This document shows positions 6,589-10,246 of a stretch of 10,246 nt of DNA, piece after piece; the first letter of the stretch is position 1, and every line of letters starts with the position of its first letter. This stretch comes from SKVR01 sp964410015. GTDB taxonomy: Bacteria; Bacteroidota; Bacteroidia; Bacteroidales; UBA7960. The stretch is from the NCBI GenBank assembly GCA_964410015.1, contig CAYPFV010000119.1, positions 1 to 10,246 on the forward strand, given 5' to 3'. Made by a program: the position numbers and the translations under genes. Under the pieces are notes generated by a model. It saw only the letters and a list, made by a program, of their open reading frames with translations, had not been told where the DNA came from and did not search any database.

Positions 6589-6714
6589 TCAAACCCATCG
6601 GTTTTTAAAAATATTTTCAACAGATGCCTGAGGAACAAAATCAAAAAATGTTTCTTTGATCCATTCTGATGGCAGCAATTTTCTTTCAATGCACAGTGTT
6701 AAATCTTCTTCCAT
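6589..6714 (-). pseudogene. N-terminal 41-codon fragment of the Nudix gene, ended by in-frame TGA
   Basis: An ATG at 6712-6714, 9 nt after the deaminase stop, opens a frame reading 'MEEDLTLCIERKLLPSEW...IFKNRWV' and then TGA (6589-6591). The distance from this ATG to the Nudix stop at 6115 is exactly 600 nt, so both halves share one frame. Past the TGA the frame continues 'KNRTLAENDASLKQ' into the annotated Nudix start. The pattern A-E-x-D-x-S-x-K-Q-x-I-P-Y is what I expect just before the first strand in this Nudix subgroup. This suggests an ancestral 199-aa gene carrying a nonsense codon. CGA to TGA is one possible single change. A sequencing error or recoding could also explain it. The 41-aa peptide could also be a real small leader protein, but I think this less likely. 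Confidence 0.68.
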
Positions 6715-6723
6715 GATCTCAGA

Positions 6724-8838
6724 TTATACTATTTGGGATAATTGTTTTTCAGCCTCCAACAATAACATTTTCTTTTGACCATAAGGTACAAAAGCGCCAA
6801 TAAACCCATTGCGGGCAATCTTCAGTATATCCCATTTTGAAATACCACCTTTGCTCATGCATGCAGCTTTGTAATATTCATAAGTGAGATTTGTTCTTGA
6901 AATACCCGGGTTGTCGGTGTTGATTGTCACCCTTACTCCTTTGCTGAAATAATCTGCTAAAGGGTAAATTTTCATCCTTTCCGTTTTATCAAATCTAAAA
7001 TCTCTGTAACCAATGATCTGATAATTACTTGAAGGACACATTTCCACCGTAATACGTCTGTTTACAAACCTGTTGAGCAATCGTTGATCCTCTCCCAGTG
7101 TAAGACCATGACCGATCCTGTCGGCATTTAAATCATACACTGCTCCCCAAACACTTTTAACCGCTACGGTTTCACCAGCATGGATAGTCATTTGGATGCT
7201 TTGTTTCAACAAATCGTTAAGTGCAGTTTTAATCTGCGATGGTGTTTTCTCACGTTCATCCCCGGCTACATCAAACCCGGCAAAAAACTGATTAAATTCT
7301 TTGTTTTCTATATTTTGAACCACATAATCTACATGACTTTTTATAAGCAGACTGTCTTTGTGTCTGCTGGCAATAATGATTAACCTGAAGTGAGTATGCT
7401 GGCAATCAGACAGGGAGTGAAACAAAACCTGCATAACATCATCGAGGGAAAAATTCTTTGTTACATAATTAGCCGGCGAGCATCGTAATTCAAGATAAGT
7501 AACATGGTGCTTTTTACAATACTCTTTGAGCAACTCACAGGTTTTTTTAAGGGTTGCAGGGTGTTTTAAGATACCGGTGCCTTGCAAGTCACCCAATGTT
7601 TCGTATCCTTTAAATTCAATTCCTGCAAATTCAGATTCCCTCAAATAATCGGCATAGATCAATTTTTCAAGTAATTCTTCATCCCCGTCAAATTGCTGAA
7701 GAAAACCGGCAACAGCCAGGGGATCAGAAACCCCACCCTGGTTCCTGATCCGCTCTTTTGATTGATGAATCATATTTTGAAGAATTAAATGATCCTGGTG
7801 TTGGATGTAACCGGCAACAGAATTTAGGAAGTCTTCAAAATCCCGGTTGCTCTTCATTGCCTCGGCCACTTCTTTTCTGAGTGTTTTAGCCACACTTAGT
7901 AATCCTCTGCAATCCAGCACACCTCCCAAATGGCAATGTAATTCGGCTTTGGGTAAAGCATTGAGCCACGCCATATCTTCTTTTTGCTTCATGAAATCTG
8001 ATGCGATCAACTCATTTTGTAGTTGATGTACTTTATCTGCACCCAACAATTGCAAACCCCTGAAGGAGGTCTGCATGCTTTTCTGGTTTTGATTCTGGTA
8101 ATGATGAAATAAAAGATTACGGGTCTCTTTTACTCCTTTTGATATATGATTGTAAAAAGTTTCGCTGGCAGGATTTTTTCCGGGATGAACAGAATAATAC
8201 GAAGTTTTGATTTGCCGATCAATAAAAGTAAGACTGTGTGCAGGTTTTTGATTAAAGACCACCATTGGATACAACTGTTTGCATAATGTTTCAGCAAGCG
8301 GTTGCAGAAACAACCTTATATTATTCTGCTCTTTTAAATCTGATTTTGAGGGTATAGAGTCCGCGATATGAATCATAGCATGACAACCGAATATTTCGCT
8401 TCCCCATTGCATATCGGCACTCATGGTTTTGCGTCCACCGGCCAAGCTGAGTATTAATTTTCCGCCATTTAGTCTTTCTTTGGCATACAAGATAGTACGA
8501 AGTGTTAAATCAGTCATTTGCCGACATTCTTCCGGGTCAAACAGATCAGATACATTATCATAGGAAAAATACTCAATATTGGGTAGCGGGAAATGTACTG
8601 ATTTTTTCCATTTTTCAACCTTTTCAATCGCATTTTGGGCAACAGGAGAGTCTGTATGGATCAAAAACAATTGATCTACGGGGGGTATTTCCAGTGTTTG
8701 CAATTGTAATTGAATCTTTTGCCATTGCGGATGATTTTGGTAAAACGGAAAATCTTCATGATTCAGATAACCGATCAACTCAGGTACAATCTGCCAGGTG
8801 GTGCCGAAGGAGGTGACGAGGGTGTTTTTACTATTCAT
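6724..8838 (-). CDS. cad1: CARF-adenosine deaminase fusion, cOA-activated ATP deaminase (Cad1/CAAD)
   Basis: Cad1/CAAD binds cyclic oligoadenylate made by Cas10 and converts ATP to ITP. The 704-aa product has an N-terminal CARF domain (about residues 1-190): first-strand loop 'TSFGTTWQIVPEL', and 'LSLAGGRKTMSADM' (residues 130-143), the GGRKTM signature of NE0113-type CARF proteins. A linker region follows. The C-terminal deaminase (about 290-704) has the zinc and catalytic set: 'AELHCHLGG' (H301, H303), 'HAGET' (H553, E556), 'RIGHGL' (H577), 'EMCPSSN' (601-605) and 'TINTDNPGIS' (zinc ligand D642). The usual second Asp of the DD pair is Asn (N643). I chose the ATG at 8836-8838, overlapping the upstream stop as ATGA, over one 7 codons earlier. 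Tight coupling to the CARF-HEPN gene upstream and the Nudix downstream supports one response unit. Confidence 0.93.
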   Translation of the reverse strand: MNSKNTLVTSFGTTWQIVPELIGYLNHEDFPFYQNHPQWQKIQLQLQTLEIPPVDQLFLIHTDSPVAQNAIEKVEKWKKSVHFPLPNIEYFSYDNVSDLFDPEECRQMTDLTLRTILYAKERLNGGKLILSLAGGRKTMSADMQWGSEIFGCHAMIHIADSIPSKSDLKEQNNIRLFLQPLAETLCKQLYPMVVFNQKPAHSLTFIDRQIKTSYYSVHPGKNPASETFYNHISKGVKETRNLLFHHYQNQNQKSMQTSFRGLQLLGADKVHQLQNELIASDFMKQKEDMAWLNALPKAELHCHLGGVLDCRGLLSVAKTLRKEVAEAMKSNRDFEDFLNSVAGYIQHQDHLILQNMIHQSKERIRNQGGVSDPLAVAGFLQQFDGDEELLEKLIYADYLRESEFAGIEFKGYETLGDLQGTGILKHPATLKKTCELLKEYCKKHHVTYLELRCSPANYVTKNFSLDDVMQVLFHSLSDCQHTHFRLIIIASRHKDSLLIKSHVDYVVQNIENKEFNQFFAGFDVAGDEREKTPSQIKTALNDLLKQSIQMTIHAGETVAVKSVWGAVYDLNADRIGHGLTLGEDQRLLNRFVNRRITVEMCPSSNYQIIGYRDFRFDKTERMKIYPLADYFSKGVRVTINTDNPGISRTNLTYEYYKAACMSKGGISKWDILKIARNGFIGAFVPYGQKKMLLLEAEKQLSQIV

Positions 8839-10145
8839 AACTGATTTTTTTCTTCCCATTTTTTTACAAGCAACATGGTTTCTTCATAAAGTTTTGGTAA
8901 ACTGGTTTTCAATCTTTTTACACTAGCAGGATTAGATCGCATGCCTGCATGGTTCATATCATTTCTAATCCCTCCCAGGGAATAACTAATCTCGCAAAAA
9001 TCGCTAACAATCTCTTTTTTTAAATATAGTCTGGTTTTTCCAGGATTTCTTGCCGCATCTCCTGTCCATTTCTCTTCAGGTTTTTTCATTTTTAGAATTC
9101 CACTACATCCATTTACAATATTTCGCAATTCTTCATCCTCCCAGTTCTCATTCATTTTCATGAGCAAATAGCTGATTATAGTTTCTAATAATAAAGTAAA
9201 TCCTTGTTGTATCCAATCATAATGAATGCACCATTTTACACCTTCAAACCCATTCATGATCGCATTATCCGGTTTGAATCCTTCAATTTTCTCGTCCAAT
9301 TTTTTTAAAAGTGGTTGTAGAGGTGGGAAGAAATTACCAACATTAGCATTCATTGCCTCCCGGAAAGAATTCACCTCATTGGCTGAATAAATGTTTTTTC
9401 CCCTTGTAGTATAAATGTTTTCTGGTGTATTCTGAAGGGTGCTTAATAGTTTTCTAAGGTTATTCAATTCATCATTAGATCCTTTATATTTTTTAGAAAG
9501 ATTTTTTAGAGGTTTAGTTAACACTTCTTCTGTCATTGACAATCTGCCAAACTTCATGAATTCTTGCGCAGCTCCCGACCAATCCTGCAATACAGAAAAA
9601 GAAGTTATGTCGACAACAGGCGCAAACCCATTATCAAGTTTTCCAGCTTCCCAATTTCCATAGGTAATTGATTTTACCTCAATCTCTTTTAAAAATTTGG
9701 AATAATTGATCAATACCATTAATAACATAGGAATCGAACGAAAGGCATGCGTAATATCAAAATACACCTTATCTCCGTTTTCTAGTTTTGAAAACACTGT
9801 ATTGAAGATTTCCCAAATTTCTTCTTCTGAATTTCCATCACTAATATCAACTGTTTGTATGATTCTTTGTACCTCTTCTATTTTTTGTAATTCAACTGAA
9901 AGTCCCGGATAAGATTCTTTTTTATGTTTAGATTGTGCATTTTCTGCCCAGTTAATTTTTTTTGCCCCTTCTGTCAAAAAAAGATATATTACATCATCAT
10001 TACACCAATCCTTACAAAAGTGTGAAAAGGTAGCAACCTGCACAAACCTGTTTTCAATGTAATCCTTTTTATCATTATCAAAATAGTATTTTGCGGGTTC
10101 GTAATAACCGGTACCCAAAACGGAAATAAAAACTTTTCTGCTCAT
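8835..10145 (-). CDS. csx1: CARF-HEPN ribonuclease, Csx1/Csx2 (TIGR02221/TM1812) type
   Basis: Proteins of this family bind cyclic oligoadenylate through a CARF domain and then cut RNA non-specifically with a dimeric HEPN domain. Here the CARF domain spans about residues 1-185: 'VFISVLGTGYYEPAKYYF' at the N-terminus, then 'TEGAKKINWAEN', and 'YFDITHAFRSIPML' (128-141), the second ligand-binding loop. The linker is helical. The HEPN domain is C-terminal, with helix 'WIQQGFTLLLETIISYLL' (311-328) and the catalytic R-x4-H motif 'RNDMNH' (R394, H399), so the active site is intact. At 436 aa it has the usual length. It is the first gene of the five-gene operon, and its TGA overlaps the deaminase ATG. 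It differs in CARF type from the deaminase, so the two may respond to different ring sizes or affinities. The Csx1 versus Csx2 name is a matter of nomenclature. Confidence 0.92.
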   Translation of the reverse strand: MSRKVFISVLGTGYYEPAKYYFDNDKKDYIENRFVQVATFSHFCKDWCNDDVIYLFLTEGAKKINWAENAQSKHKKESYPGLSVELQKIEEVQRIIQTVDISDGNSEEEIWEIFNTVFSKLENGDKVYFDITHAFRSIPMLLMVLINYSKFLKEIEVKSITYGNWEAGKLDNGFAPVVDITSFSVLQDWSGAAQEFMKFGRLSMTEEVLTKPLKNLSKKYKGSNDELNNLRKLLSTLQNTPENIYTTRGKNIYSANEVNSFREAMNANVGNFFPPLQPLLKKLDEKIEGFKPDNAIMNGFEGVKWCIHYDWIQQGFTLLLETIISYLLMKMNENWEDEELRNIVNGCSGILKMKKPEEKWTGDAARNPGKTRLYLKKEIVSDFCEISYSLGGIRNDMNHAGMRSNPASVKRLKTSLPKLYEETMLLVKKWEEKNQL

Positions 10146-10183
10146 TTTTTCTCATTTTTGTGAATAATTGTTTTTATAATGTC
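10146..10183 (-). promoter_or_regulatory. Probable leader of the effector operon
   Basis: Only about 38 bp separate the first gene's ATG from the first hairpin repeat. On the minus strand it is A/T-rich and ends in an A-rich leader without a Shine-Dalgarno match, as is usual in Bacteroidota. A TATAA-like word lies near 10174-10178. I cannot identify a convincing -33/-7 promoter, so the operon may instead be read from genes beyond the window. Confidence 0.3.
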
Positions 10184-10245
10184 GGCGCTACGCGCCTTTT
10201 GATCGATTCGCATAATTTTCTACCGTAATGTCGGCGCTATGCGCC
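10184..10245 (+). repeat. Two further copies of the GCGC-hairpin repeat, upstream of the effector operon
   Basis: GGCGCTACGCGCC (10184-10196) and GGCGCTATGCGCC (10233-10245) are each preceded by TAATGTC and spaced 49 bp apart, with TTTCTACCGTAATG before the second. They match the core and flank of the 3913-4056 units in the same orientation. Each can form a perfect 5-bp stem with a 3-nt loop. The array probably continues past the window. Related repeats thus lie at both ends of the effector operon. Confidence 0.78.
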
Positions 10246-10246
10246 T

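Noticed and set aside
6589..6591. Selenocysteine or alternative genetic code at the TGA
   Set aside because: TGA ends the CARF-HEPN gene normally at 8835-8837, no SECIS-like hairpin is apparent just after the codon, and the position has no known catalytic Cys in Nudix enzymes.

Overview
This window is a CRISPR-Cas accessory locus from what is most likely a member of the Bacteroidota. The evidence for the phylum is moderately AT-rich DNA, A-rich leaders with little or no Shine-Dalgarno signal, and a BT4734/VirE-N-like primase between cas1 and cas2. Every supported gene lies on the minus strand, so transcription runs from high to low coordinates. No cas10, Cmr/Csm subunit, cas6 or CRISPR array is visible. 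The type III assignment therefore rests on the accessory proteins, and the interference genes are presumably outside the window.

Effector operon (10145 down to 4291). Five genes are packed with spacings of -4, +9, +5 and +16 nt. (1) A CARF-HEPN protein of the Csx1/Csx2 (TM1812) type, a predicted cyclic-oligoadenylate (cOA)-activated RNase. (2) A 704-aa CARF-adenosine deaminase fusion, recognisable as Cad1/CAAD. (3) A Nudix hydrolase. (4) A 129-aa protein with a conserved-looking MGE motif, possibly a CRISPR ring nuclease or cOA regulator. (5) A RecD/Dda-like SF1 helicase. From published work on Cad1/CAAD, the expected chemistry is ATP to ITP by the deaminase and ITP to IMP by the Nudix enzyme, depleting ATP during infection, while the HEPN protein cuts RNA. 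The Nudix reading frame carries an in-frame TGA (6589-6591) that separates a conserved-looking N-terminal part from the catalytic domain. This is the most surprising single observation in the window.

Repeat block (about 3913-4188). Three direct and two inverted copies of a roughly 53-bp unit with a GCGC-rich hairpin core lie between the effector operon and the adaptation genes. Two more copies lie just upstream of the operon (10184-10245), so related repeats bracket the effector cassette. They are not a CRISPR array, because no variable spacers are present.

Adaptation module (3871 down to 1280). cas1, a CRISPR-associated primase-polymerase (CAPP) candidate, and a cas2 with an unusual basic N-terminal extension of about 66 residues. 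This set suggests spacer acquisition coupled to nucleic-acid synthesis.

Left end. A MITE-like element of 133 bp with 17-bp terminal inverted repeats and a TTTA duplication sits 8 bp beyond the cas2 stop codon. A TPR-like helical-repeat protein follows and runs off the window edge.
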